Shown here in pieces: positions 18,043 to 26,581 of a DNA stretch of 64,000 nucleotides. The stretch lies in assembly GCF_011299555.1 (NCBI RefSeq), contig NZ_CP049857.1:1-64000 (forward strand), given 5' to 3'. The stretch is from Dysgonomonas sp. HDW5A. Its GTDB lineage: Bacteria; Bacteroidota; Bacteroidia; Bacteroidales; Dysgonomonadaceae. Each line of letters opens with the position of its first letter. The first letter of the stretch is position 1. The notes below the pieces were generated by a model. The model did not search any database and was not told the origin of the DNA. It saw only the letters and a list, made by a program, of their open reading frames with translations. The position numbers were made by a program, and so were the translations under genes.

Positions 18043-18822
18043 ATGACACATAAGCTCTTCTACAATGATAGCAACCACAGTCTGGCTTATACCGATTTTG
18101 GAAATAAAGACGGCATTCCGCTAATTGTACAACACGGAATGATAGCTAGTATTAAAGATGAATATTTGTTTGGCAATCATTTAAAAGAATCTGCCAGAAT
18201 AATTTGTGTTGCCCGACCGGGTTATGGAGAATCTTCGCCCTTCGTGATGGATAGTTATCTGGAATGGGGTCATATTATATCGATACTGGCAAACGATTTA
18301 TCATTAGAAACGTTTGATATATTTAGTTCTTCAGCAGGTGCACCTTATGGATATGCTATCGGCAAAGTGTGTTCCGATAAAGTAAGAAATATGTATATTT
18401 TCAGCGGTACACCTGCATTATATGATGAAGAGGTACAATCCGGCTGGCCATATCCTATTGTTACAAATTTATCAGTCGAAGATTCGAGGAAAATCGCTTA
18501 TGATATATTTTTTGCAGATATACCTTACGAGTTATCAAATAATGATGATATAAAAGACTCGAAAAACAATAATTGTTTCGGTGTAGGGCAAGACTTAAGA
18601 ATAAGATTCAGGGATTGGGGATTTACATTGTCCGATATAAAAGCTAAAGTCTTTATGCAACACAGTAAAAAAGATGAAGTTCAGCCATACAAAACGGCTA
18701 TAAGAACATCTCAACTGTTACCCGATTGCACTTTGGAACTCCTAGAAAATGGTGTTCACTTTTCAGTAGAATCATTTCAATCCTTTATTGAAAAAACAAT
18801 AATAAAGCAGATTAATTATTGA
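18043..18822 (+). CDS. Alpha/beta-fold hydrolase
   Basis: A 259-residue single-domain hydrolase without signal peptide. The oxyanion loop is QHGM, the nucleophile elbow is SSSAGAPYG, and a late His sits in NGVHFSVE. These supply the Ser and His of the triad, with a likely Asp in SKKDEVQP. Substrate cannot be told from sequence. The adjacent divergent AraC regulator suggests induction by a small molecule that the enzyme may act on. Confidence 0.85.
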   Translation: MTHKLFYNDSNHSLAYTDFGNKDGIPLIVQHGMIASIKDEYLFGNHLKESARIICVARPGYGESSPFVMDSYLEWGHIISILANDLSLETFDIFSSSAGAPYGYAIGKVCSDKVRNMYIFSGTPALYDEEVQSGWPYPIVTNLSVEDSRKIAYDIFFADIPYELSNNDDIKDSKNNNCFGVGQDLRIRFRDWGFTLSDIKAKVFMQHSKKDEVQPYKTAIRTSQLLPDCTLELLENGVHFSVESFQSFIEKTIIKQINY

Positions 18823-18883
18823 ACCATAATTGATATAACTAGAACTTCTGTTGCAAACAAAAATTATCTTTTTATTCTAAATA

Positions 18884-18914
18884 TTTGTTAATATAAAAAA
18901 TCGTAGTACATTTG
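18884..18914 (+). promoter_or_regulatory. Consensus Bacteroidota promoter of the RNA-repair operon
   Basis: A TTTG at 18,884-18,887 and TACATTTG at 18,907-18,914 are exactly 19 bases apart, the ideal TTTG-N19-TAnnTTTG arrangement. Transcription would begin near 18,921, some 340 bases before the RtcB start. Confidence 0.75.
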
Positions 18915-18920
18915 TGGCTG

Positions 18921-19261
18921 AAATAAGAGTACTAACCCTTAAAAAATCACGAAAGGGTATAATTATGTTGGTCAAGAAATAAAACACAGCAAACAGGAAC
19001 TAAGCTGGCTCATCGGGATGAAGAGCTTTTGCAACTTATTTATATAATTAGAAAACCAAAACTCTACGGCTGCAAATTGGTTATCGTTGATTAGTTCCAC
19101 AATCACAATTTATATTTTTATTATTATCAATGTCGATGCGTTGACAGGTATATAATTATATACTTTTCTATCTTTCGTATCGCACACAGAGATATATTCT
19201 GTCATGGGCTAATTATGTCCATTCGGCTGTTATATATCTCTCTGTATTATCAAAAACAAAA
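18921..19261 (+). ncRNA. Long structured leader or small RNA before rtcB
   Basis: No ORF fills these 340 bases, yet they hold several possible helices: accctt/aagggt near 18,937, gctcatc/gatgaagagc near 19,007-19,026, aaccaa/ttggtt near 19,052-19,081, and an AT-rich gtatat/atatac stem near 19,149. A leader this long is unusual in Bacteroidota. It could be a regulatory 5' UTR, an RNA that reports damage, or a separate small RNA. It does not fold as a tRNA or Y RNA by eye. Confidence 0.4.
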
Positions 19262-20659
19262 ATGGGCATACAACCTAAAGAATTAAGTAAACTGGGATAT
19301 ACTAACAATGTAGCACGTAGTTTAGCGATCAACATAGTAAACAAATATTGCAAACACGACAGTAAAGAACAAATTATAAGAGTGCTTAGCGACCTGCTGG
19401 CATATCCCGATAAATATAAAGGCAATGAAGTATGGGGGAAACTGGCGGAACATTTTTCACCGACACCGGTAGACAAATCGTTCACCGTTTACAACCTGCT
19501 CGATGAGCCTTTAGCATTCAAAACATACGGAAATAAATTTATCGATACACTCGCCAAACAGCAAATGAATCTGGCAATGCGATTACCAATAACACTTGCC
19601 GGAGCTATGATGCCTGACGCACATGCCGGATATGGTTTACCTATCGGAGGTGTGCTGGCAGTAGAAAATGCGGTAATACCCTATGCTGTAGGTGTAGATA
19701 TCGGTTGTCGGATGAGTCTGACCGTATTCGATGCCAACGTGGATTTCCTGAAACGCTATTCACATCAGATAAAAGAAGCATTAAAAGAATATACGCATTT
19801 CGGAATGGACGGCTGCCTGGGTTTTCCCCAAGAGCATGAGATATTGGACAGGAGTGAATTTCAGCTTACACCATTACTCAAACTGTTACATGGAAAAGTA
19901 GTACGGCAACTGGGTTCATCAGGAGGAGGAAACCACTTTGTAGAGTTTGGTGAGATAGAACTTATTGAGAACAATGTCTTAAAACTTCCAGCAGGGAATT
20001 ATACAGCATTACTTTCACATTCAGGTTCACGTGGAATGGGTGCAGCTATTGCCAGACATTACAGTGATGTGGCTCGTGAAGTATGTAAACTACCAAGAGA
20101 AGCTCAACACTTTGCATGGCTGGGTTTGGATACCGAAGCAGGACAGGAATACTGGATGAGTATGAATCTGGCGGGAGACTTTGCACAGGCATGTCACGAA
20201 CGCATACATATCAACTTAAGCAAAGCATTAGCATTAAAAGCATTAGCGAATGTAAATAATCATCACAATTTTGCATGGAGAGAAGAGATAGCTCCGAACA
20301 AATATGCGATAGTGCATCGTAAAGGTGCTACTCCTGCGGGAAAAGGCGTTGCGGGATTTATTCCGGGAAGCATGGCAACACCGGGTTATCTGGTAAGCGG
20401 AAAAGGAATCGCAGATTCGTTAAACTCTGCGTCACATGGAGCAGGACGGGCTATGTCGAGACAAAAGGCAAAAGAACAATTTACACAATCGGCTTTAAAG
20501 AAATTACTCACACAAAACGGAGTAACGCTTATAGACGGCAGTGTGGAAGAAATACCTTTGGCTTATAAAGATATTGACAAGGTAATGCCTGCTCAGGAGT
20601 CGTTAGTGGATATTCATGGCAGGTTTATGCCACGGATAGTTAGAATGAATAAAGAATAA
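19262..20659 (+). CDS. rtcB: RtcB-type RNA ligase (3'-phosphate ligase)
   Basis: A 465-residue ligase that joins 2',3'-cyclic-phosphate or 3'-phosphate RNA ends to 5'-OH ends using GTP and manganese. The signature stretches are present: MMPDAHAGYGLPIGGV, VGVDIGCRM with the metal-binding Cys, GSSGGGNHFVE with the metal His, SHSGSRGMG, and HRKGATPAG near the guanylylated His. It is first in an operon with PrfH, which points to the RtcB2 branch. RtcB2-PrfH pairs are known to repair 16S rRNA cut at the decoding centre by ribotoxins. A long leader precedes it. Confidence 0.92.
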   Translation: MGIQPKELSKLGYTNNVARSLAINIVNKYCKHDSKEQIIRVLSDLLAYPDKYKGNEVWGKLAEHFSPTPVDKSFTVYNLLDEPLAFKTYGNKFIDTLAKQQMNLAMRLPITLAGAMMPDAHAGYGLPIGGVLAVENAVIPYAVGVDIGCRMSLTVFDANVDFLKRYSHQIKEALKEYTHFGMDGCLGFPQEHEILDRSEFQLTPLLKLLHGKVVRQLGSSGGGNHFVEFGEIELIENNVLKLPAGNYTALLSHSGSRGMGAAIARHYSDVAREVCKLPREAQHFAWLGLDTEAGQEYWMSMNLAGDFAQACHERIHINLSKALALKALANVNNHHNFAWREEIAPNKYAIVHRKGATPAGKGVAGFIPGSMATPGYLVSGKGIADSLNSASHGAGRAMSRQKAKEQFTQSALKKLLTQNGVTLIDGSVEEIPLAYKDIDKVMPAQESLVDIHGRFMPRIVRMNKE

Positions 20660-20664
20660 AAACA

Positions 20665-21224
20665 ATGAAAATTACAGATAAAATATTAGTTATAGACCTT
20701 GAAGCCACTTGTTGGAAAAGCAATGAGTCGAGAGGTCAGACAAGCGAAATTATAGAGATTGGCATTTGTGTACTCAATACAAAAGATGGCAGTATATCTC
20801 AAAACAAAGGGATTATGGTAAAACCAAAACACTCTACTATCAGTCCTTTTTGTACAGAGCTGACCACTATCACGCAAGGCTTGATAGATGAACAGGGCAT
20901 ATCTCTTTCTGATGCCTGCAAAATTTTAAGAGAAGAGTATGACGCATATTCCTACACTTGGGCTAGCTATGGTAGATATGATTTGAAGATGATGAAGTCT
21001 GAATGTTTGCACAAAGGGGTGGATTATCCTTTATGCCAAGATCATATAAATGTAAAGGAATTATTTACAGAAGCGAGAGAAATAAACAAAAAGGTAGGTA
21101 TGAAGGTGCATTACAAATATTGGGTTTACCCTTCGAAGGAACTCATCATAGAGGTGTTGATGATGCCAAAAACATAGCAAAGATCCTGTATTGGTGTATA
21201 ACAAATATGAAGAATGAGCAATAA
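20665..21224 (+). pseudogene. DEDDh 3'-5' exonuclease, frameshifted
   Basis: The first frame gives VIDLEATCW with the DxE of exonuclease motif I, SEIIEIGI, and WASYGRYDL for motif II. It then loses sense after KKVGM. A frame shifted by one continues EGALQILGLPFEGTHHRGVDDAKNIAKIL, the HxxxxD motif III. Restoring one G near 21,101-21,105 (atgaagg to atggaagg) rejoins the family sequence, about 186 residues. It resembles the inhibitor-of-KinA-like/ERI-1 group that trims RNA 3' ends, fitting an RNA-repair operon. It starts 5 bases after RtcB and its end overlaps PrfH by 11. The break may be real or a sequencing error. Confidence 0.75.
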
Positions 21225-21834
21225 GATATACTTGCAAATAACCTCTGGACGAGGTCCTGCCGAATGTTGCCACGTGGTCGCTCTTGTTTTGGAGCGAATA
21301 ATGGCTCAGGCAAAAAAGAAGGGACTTAATACCGAAGTGTTGGAAAGAGAACAGGGTGTGATCAATCGCACCTTGTTTTCGGCAACACTTTCGATAGAAG
21401 GTAAAGGGTGTGAAGATATAGCAAAGGAATGGGAAGGTACAATTCAATGGATTGCTCAAAGCCCCTACCGAATTTATCATAAACGCAAGAATTGGTTCAT
21501 CGGAGTAAATACCTTCACAGTACCCGATATAAAAGATGCCAACGAAAAGGAAATTGAATATCAGACCCTTCGTGCATCTGGTCCCGGTGGACAGCATGTC
21601 AATAAAACTGAATCGGCGGTGAGAGCAACTCACACTCCTTCGGGATTGAATGTTACAGCTTCCGATCAGCGTTCGCAATTACAGAATAAAAAACTGGCTA
21701 CCGAACGGCTGTTAATTAAATTGGCTGCTTGGAATATAGAACAGAGTATGCAGGCAGCTCAAGAGAATTGGAATAATCATAATAACTTGCAACGGGGAAA
21801 TGCTGTGAAAGTAATAAAGGAATCGTTGAAGTGA
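21214..21834 (+). CDS. prfH: Peptide chain release factor homolog PrfH
   Basis: A 206-residue short release-factor relative. It has the peptidyl-hydrolysis motif in LRASGPGGQHVNKTESAVRATH and the PrfH N-terminal signature ITSGRGPAECCHVV. It lacks the stop-codon-reading domain of RF1/RF2. PrfH is known to travel with RtcB2 and to release nascent chains from ribosomes whose decoding centre has been cut, letting the ligase reach the rRNA. The start codon overlaps the exonuclease stop. Confidence 0.92.
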   Translation: MSNKIYLQITSGRGPAECCHVVALVLERIMAQAKKKGLNTEVLEREQGVINRTLFSATLSIEGKGCEDIAKEWEGTIQWIAQSPYRIYHKRKNWFIGVNTFTVPDIKDANEKEIEYQTLRASGPGGQHVNKTESAVRATHTPSGLNVTASDQRSQLQNKKLATERLLIKLAAWNIEQSMQAAQENWNNHNNLQRGNAVKVIKESLK

Positions 21835-21851
21835 AATTTAAGAAACAAAAA

Positions 21852-22394
21852 ATGACAGAAGAACATAAAAAACGGATCGGTAAATTCTTAAGCCTTGTAC
21901 TCAGGCACGATCCTCAAAAGATAGGCTTAGAACTTGACCAACAGGGTTGGGCAAATGTGCACGAACTTATTGAAAAGTGTAAAAAGCATCGATACCATTT
22001 CTCTATGGAAGAATTGGAAGAGATAGTGGATACAAATAATAAGAGACGTTATTCGTTCAACGAAAAGAAGAATAAAATCAGGGCTAATCAGGGACATTCG
22101 ATAGATATAGATTTGGCTTTATCTCCGGTCACACCTCCCGAATTTCTGTATCATGGAACAGCTACACGATTTCTTCCTTCTATAATGAACGAAGGAATCA
22201 TAAAAGGTAGCCGTCAGCATGTTCATTTAAGCAGTGATAAGGAAACGGCGGAAAAAGTCGGTTCTAGGCATGGAAAAGTTTGCATCTTAACTATTATGAC
22301 AGGAAAGATGCACGAAGATGGCATCTTGTTTTACTGCTCTGATAATGGCGTATGGCTCACTGACTTTGTGGATGTAAAATATATATCGAAATAG
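21852..22394 (+). CDS. kptA: RNA 2'-phosphotransferase KptA/Tpt1
   Basis: 180 residues from the ATG at 21,852; an in-frame GTG at 21,831 overlapping the PrfH stop is possible but unlike the family start. Conserved features: KFLSLVLRHDP, GWANVHELIEK, IRANQGHS, LYHGT and RQHVHLS, the Arg-His-Arg-Arg set of Tpt1 enzymes. It moves a 2'-phosphate from an RNA splice junction to NAD+, giving ADP-ribose 1''-2'' cyclic phosphate and nicotinamide. That 2'-phosphate is left by classical 5'-3' ligation, not by RtcB. The RNA ligase and ADP-ribose enzymes downstream make it fit. Confidence 0.9.
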   Translation: MTEEHKKRIGKFLSLVLRHDPQKIGLELDQQGWANVHELIEKCKKHRYHFSMEELEEIVDTNNKRRYSFNEKKNKIRANQGHSIDIDLALSPVTPPEFLYHGTATRFLPSIMNEGIIKGSRQHVHLSSDKETAEKVGSRHGKVCILTIMTGKMHEDGILFYCSDNGVWLTDFVDVKYISK

Positions 22395-22531
22395 TAAGGA
22401 ATAACATATTAATAAAATAGAAATCATGTAATTGTCAGTGTGTATATGAGATTTGAATCTCAACTGCAGCCTGTAAATATAAATTTACAAGGCTTATAAT
22501 TCATATTTTTATAAACGAAACAATTACAATT
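22395..22531 (+). promoter_or_regulatory. Intergenic segment with two hairpins in the RNA-repair operon
   Basis: A short stem tgaga/tctca around a 6-base loop lies near 22,450-22,465. A second stem, tgtaaat/atttaca, lies near 22,471-22,489. No consensus promoter is visible. It is the only real gap in an otherwise overlapping operon, so it may be an internal regulatory or processing site. Confidence 0.3.
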
Positions 22532-23245
22532 ATGTTATCACAAAAATATGGTCGTACATATCATTACCCCTTTTCGCCGGGGACGACAAGCGACGACCGC
22601 ATCAATCATACATACTGGGAAGATATCCGAAAAATAGAAACACTTGTACATACCGAAAAGCTAGATGGCGAAAACAACTGCCTCAACCAATTCGGTGTAT
22701 TTGCCCGATCACATGCAGCACCCTCGACCTCTCCGTGGACGAATCAAATTCGTGAACGCTGGGAGTTCATAAAGCACGATTTGGGCGATATAGAATTATT
22801 CGGAGAAAACTTATATGCTATCCACTCCATTGAATATAAACAGATAGAAGATTATTACTTTATCTTCGCTGTGCGATGTGTAGACAAGTGGCTCTCGTGG
22901 GAAGAGGTAAAATTCTATGCTGCAATGTTTGATTTTCCGACAGTTCCCGAATTGAAAATAGAAACTGTCAAAGATTTGTCTGAAAATATGCTCAAACAAC
23001 AAATATTGAATTGGGCAGAGGAGCCAAGTGTTTTCGATTCGATTAATCCGTTTACACATGAAGTATGTACACGAGAAGGAGTCGTTAGTCGTAACATTGG
23101 AGAATATCCCGTGGACGATTTTGCTCATAATGTCTTCAAATATGTACGCAAAGGTCATGTAAAAACAGACGAACACTGGACAAGAAACTGGAAACGGGCA
23201 AAACTGGTTTGGGAAACAAGCAATAAAAAGGAGGAAGAGAAATGA
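22532..23245 (+). CDS. RNA ligase, ATP-dependent (Rnl2-like nucleotidyltransferase)
   Basis: A compact 237-residue ligase of the covalent nucleotidyltransferase superfamily. Motif I is EKLDGEN with the adenylated Lys43, FGENLYAIHSIEY resembles motif III, REGVVSR is motif IV and KYVRKGHV is motif V. It would seal 5'-phosphate to 3'-OH RNA ends. It overlaps by 4 bases with the HD/kinase protein that could prepare those ends, giving a healing-sealing pair beside RtcB. No C-terminal accessory domain is present, so partners may supply RNA specificity. Confidence 0.85.
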   Translation: MLSQKYGRTYHYPFSPGTTSDDRINHTYWEDIRKIETLVHTEKLDGENNCLNQFGVFARSHAAPSTSPWTNQIRERWEFIKHDLGDIELFGENLYAIHSIEYKQIEDYYFIFAVRCVDKWLSWEEVKFYAAMFDFPTVPELKIETVKDLSENMLKQQILNWAEEPSVFDSINPFTHEVCTREGVVSRNIGEYPVDDFAHNVFKYVRKGHVKTDEHWTRNWKRAKLVWETSNKKEEEK

Positions 23246-24354
23246 TTTGGCAACTAACACAAAATAAAGAATGGAATGCTCTCGAAAAACAATTTTCGTG
23301 GGTAACTGATATGAGATATGTAGAACAGCATCGTATACATCATTCTGAGGGAAATGTGGCTGTACATACACAGATGGTAATAGGGCAACTACTAAAATCG
23401 GACGAATATCAGAAGCTGGACAAACAGTCTCAGGAAATACTCTGGGCAAGTGCTTTATTGCATGATATCGAAAAGCGGTCTACTTCGGTAGATGAAGGCA
23501 ATGGTATTATCTCTGCAAACGGGCATGCCCGTCGAGGGGAATATACAACACGTAGTCTATTGTTTAGAGAGATACCGACACCGTTTTATATCCGAGAGCA
23601 AATAGCTTCTTTGGTCCGCTTCCATGGTTTGCCTCTTTGGCTGATGGAAAAACCTGATCCACTAAAAAAAATAGTTGAAGTAGCGTGCCGATTAAACACC
23701 AAAGACTTGAAACTATTGGCAGAAGCCGATGCCCGGGGACGGATTTGCGATGATCCGGATGCTCTTCTGTATTCATTGGATATGTTTGAGTTGTTCTGTA
23801 AAGAACAAGATTGTTGGGGAGTATCAAAAGAGTTTGCAAGTCCTAGTGCTCGTTTTCACTATTTCAATACGGACAACAGCTATATTGATTATGTTCCGTT
23901 TGATAATTTCAAATGTGAGGTTACCATGCTGTCGGGATTGCCGGGTATGGGTAAAGATCATTATATACAAACTTTAGGTAAAGAGACTCCTGTTGTTAGT
24001 CTGGATGCTATCCGTCGTAAGTACAAAATAAGTCCGACTGACAAATCGGGAAACGGATGGGTGGTGCAAACAGCAAAAGAAGAGGCTCGTACTTATTTAA
24101 GGAAAGGACAGGACTTTGTTTGGAATGCAACCAATATTACTCAGCAGATGCGTTCGCAGTTGATTGATTTGTTTGTGTCTTATGGTGCTAAAGTCAAAAT
24201 TGTGTATGTCGAAAAAACGTATAGTGTATGGTTAAATCAGAATAAGAATAGGGATTATCCTCTACCAGAATCGGTTCTTGATAAAATGCTTGCAAAATTA
24301 GAAATACCGCAATTGACGGAGGCTCATGAAGTAAAGTATATAGTTGACAAGTAA
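23242..24354 (+). CDS. HD-domain phosphohydrolase fused to polynucleotide-kinase-like P-loop
   Basis: A 370-residue two-domain protein. The N-terminal half has the HD signature SALLHDIEKRS with a His-rich run VEQHRIHHSEGN upstream, as in metal-dependent phosphohydrolases. The C-terminal half has SGLPGMGKDHYI near residues 231-242 and VSLDAIRRKY then VWNATNIT, the P-loop, Asp and Arg features of T4 Pnkp-like kinases. It probably removes 3'- or 2',3'-cyclic phosphates and phosphorylates 5'-OH ends. A similar ligase-plus-end-healing pairing is known from T4. A terminator follows. Confidence 0.85.
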   Translation: MIWQLTQNKEWNALEKQFSWVTDMRYVEQHRIHHSEGNVAVHTQMVIGQLLKSDEYQKLDKQSQEILWASALLHDIEKRSTSVDEGNGIISANGHARRGEYTTRSLLFREIPTPFYIREQIASLVRFHGLPLWLMEKPDPLKKIVEVACRLNTKDLKLLAEADARGRICDDPDALLYSLDMFELFCKEQDCWGVSKEFASPSARFHYFNTDNSYIDYVPFDNFKCEVTMLSGLPGMGKDHYIQTLGKETPVVSLDAIRRKYKISPTDKSGNGWVVQTAKEEARTYLRKGQDFVWNATNITQQMRSQLIDLFVSYGAKVKIVYVEKTYSVWLNQNKNRDYPLPESVLDKMLAKLEIPQLTEAHEVKYIVDK

Positions 24355-24359
24355 AAATT

Positions 24360-24388
24360 AAGTACGCTTTTTTAGCGTGCTTTTTATT
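24360..24388 (+). terminator. Terminator separating RNA-repair and ADP-ribose gene sets
   Basis: The stem aagtacgc/gcgtgctt (one G-T pair) is followed by TTTATTT, directly after the HD/kinase stop. Confidence 0.75.
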
Positions 24389-24481
24389 TCCCATATTTTA
24401 TCGTAAAAAATACGCAAACTATTTTTTAGCCTAAAAATATTTCCCTTTCTTTGTTTACGTAAATAATACATAAATATAAAG

Positions 24482-25183
24482 ATGGAACAACAAGGGAAAT
24501 ATATATATGAATATCCTCGTCCGGCAGTAACAACAGACTGTGTTATATTCGGTTTCGATAAAGGAGAATTAAAAGTATTATTAATTGAGAGAGGTATTAA
24601 GCCTTATTCAGGTAAATGGGCTTTACCCGGAGGTTTTATCGATATGGATGAAGATTCTGAAACTTGTGCCAAACGTAAACTTGTGCAAGAAACCGGACTT
24701 GAAAATATTTACATGGAACAGTTGTATACATTTTCTGCTGTTGAAAGAGATCCTCGTTATCGTGTGATTAGTATTGCTTATTATGCTTTGGTAAACTTGT
24801 CCGATTATAATGCACAGGCTGGAACGGATACTACCTGTGTAAAATGGTTTGCGATTTCTGATGTTCCGGAGCTAGCTTTCGATCATGCAAAGATATTAGA
24901 TATGGCAAAAGAAAGATTAAAAGGAAAGATCAAATATCAGCCGATAGGTTTTGAACTTCTTCCTGAGAAGTTTACCATGCCTGATCTTCATTGTTTATAT
25001 GAAACAGTGCTACAAACTGAACTGGATAATCGCAATTTTAGGAAGAAGATTTTAGGATATAATTTATTAATCGATTTAAATGAACAACAACGAGGGGCAC
25101 GTAACAGGGCTCCGAAACTATACAGCTTTGATAAAGAGAGATATGAGGAACTAACAAAGGCAGGATTTTATTTTGAAATTTGA
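24482..25183 (+). CDS. NrtR-like Nudix regulator with degenerate catalytic box
   Basis: A 233-residue protein with a Nudix fold followed by a winged-helix DNA-binding domain (ELDNRNFRKKIL, then LYSFDKERYEEL), the NrtR architecture. The Nudix box reads GFIDMDEDSETCAKRKLVQETGL with RK-Q where active enzymes have RE-E, so hydrolysis is probably lost. NrtR proteins sense ADP-ribose or related NAD products and repress NAD genes. Here it heads a cluster of ADP-ribose enzymes, so it may regulate them and report KptA or ART products. A tttacgtaaa palindrome lies upstream. Confidence 0.8.
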   Translation: MEQQGKYIYEYPRPAVTTDCVIFGFDKGELKVLLIERGIKPYSGKWALPGGFIDMDEDSETCAKRKLVQETGLENIYMEQLYTFSAVERDPRYRVISIAYYALVNLSDYNAQAGTDTTCVKWFAISDVPELAFDHAKILDMAKERLKGKIKYQPIGFELLPEKFTMPDLHCLYETVLQTELDNRNFRKKILGYNLLIDLNEQQRGARNRAPKLYSFDKERYEELTKAGFYFEI

Positions 25184-25203
25184 GACAATTGAAACACAAT
25201 AAC

Positions 25204-26565
25204 ATGGCTACAATAGATTTAAATAATTTGTTTGACAAAGGAATGGAATTGCATTCTATAGCTAATACAGCATACCCGTTAACTCCAACATCGTTAAAAC
25301 AATACGCTTTAAAAAATGAGAATGAGATACAGAAATTACTTGAGAAAGAATTTCATGCTATGAATGAACTGTCTCTATATGTTCATATCCCTTTTTGTAA
25401 AACAAGATGCAAGTTTTGCGAGTATGTAGTCGTTTCGGGGAGTGAATTCGATTTGAAGGACGAATATACGGATGCAGTACTAAAAGAAATAGATTTATAT
25501 AGCCGAATCATCAATAATGATAAATATATTGCAGGTTTTGATATAGGTGGTGGAACACCAACAGAGCTAGGTTTCAGACGAATTGAAAAAATAGTGAATA
25601 AGTTATCCAAGACATTCAGCTTAAGAAGTGAACAAGTCTGGTCAATTGAAACAACTCCGTTTAATGCGATAAGCAAATTCGATGAACTGAAAGATATTTA
25701 TAATCTCGGATTTCACCGTATAAGCATGGGGATTCAGACTGTTAATCAAGAGTTACTAAAAAAAATGGACCGGGAGGGAAATGCTCATCTTTATCAGAAA
25801 GCAGTTGATGCTATCAGAAAAGCAGGATACACCCAGTTTAATATCGATTTGATGTATGGATTTAAGGAACAATCGATAGAAGATTTCAAGTCCACAGTTG
25901 AGTATACCGTTTCATTAGCTCCCGAGTATATCACATTGTACGAAATGCGATACAAGTTGACTCAAATAGCACATGATGCATTAGATGTTACCCGTGCAAA
26001 AGTAAACAGCCAATATTTGGTGGCTTATGAGATATTGATTCAAAATGGATATATGGCAAACTATGGAAAAAATACTTTCAGTCGGATTAAAAATAACCAC
26101 GGAACAAGTGATTATCTGACAAGCAGAGTGACAAAGGCTACTCCATATATCGGTTTGGGGGCAGGTGCACAATCGTTCGGGGTGAATTATCTGGCATATA
26201 ACCAAGGTGCCGCAACAAAAAGTATATCAAAATATATTAAACATGCAAACAATGGCAGCTTCCCTATTCAGGATATCTATGATTTGCCCGAACAGGAAAT
26301 AATGGCAAAGACAATATCGGTTATGTTTTATTTTGGTTTTATTGATTTAGAAAATTTCAGGAAACGATTTGGGAAAGACTTTATGCAAATGTTTAAAGAC
26401 GAAATAGAATATTTGAAAACTTGGAATCTGGCTGAAATAAAAGACGATATGTTTATTCTTACTCAAAATGGAGTAAGCCATATGAGTGGAGTCATTCCGA
26501 TGTTTTATTCAGATAGAAGCAAACAGGAGTTGATGAATATAAATGCAGAAAAGCTGCTGAAATAA
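25204..26565 (+). CDS. Radical SAM protein, HemN/coproporphyrinogen dehydrogenase-like
   Basis: 453 residues from the ATG giving MATIDLNNLFDK; an upstream TTG is less likely. The radical SAM motif is PFCKTRCKFCEY (CxxxCxxC), followed by GGGTPTEL, GIQTVNQELL and NIDLMYGF, as in HemN and HemW-like enzymes. Haem synthesis is an odd task for this setting. The enzyme may instead modify a nucleotide or repair an ADP-ribose-related lesion, but nothing in the sequence decides this. It starts 20 bases after the NrtR-like gene and 16 bases before NADAR, so co-transcription is likely. Confidence 0.8.
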   Translation: MATIDLNNLFDKGMELHSIANTAYPLTPTSLKQYALKNENEIQKLLEKEFHAMNELSLYVHIPFCKTRCKFCEYVVVSGSEFDLKDEYTDAVLKEIDLYSRIINNDKYIAGFDIGGGTPTELGFRRIEKIVNKLSKTFSLRSEQVWSIETTPFNAISKFDELKDIYNLGFHRISMGIQTVNQELLKKMDREGNAHLYQKAVDAIRKAGYTQFNIDLMYGFKEQSIEDFKSTVEYTVSLAPEYITLYEMRYKLTQIAHDALDVTRAKVNSQYLVAYEILIQNGYMANYGKNTFSRIKNNHGTSDYLTSRVTKATPYIGLGAGAQSFGVNYLAYNQGAATKSISKYIKHANNGSFPIQDIYDLPEQEIMAKTISVMFYFGFIDLENFRKRFGKDFMQMFKDEIEYLKTWNLAEIKDDMFILTQNGVSHMSGVIPMFYSDRSKQELMNINAEKLLK

Positions 26566-26581
26566 ATATTGATTAAAAAGA

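Noticed and set aside
22445-22470. A gagatttgaatctc segment resembling a tRNA T-arm
   Set aside because: The loop is 6 bases, there is no matching 5' acceptor strand, D-arm or anticodon arm, and no CCA-side pairing. A simple hairpin explains it.
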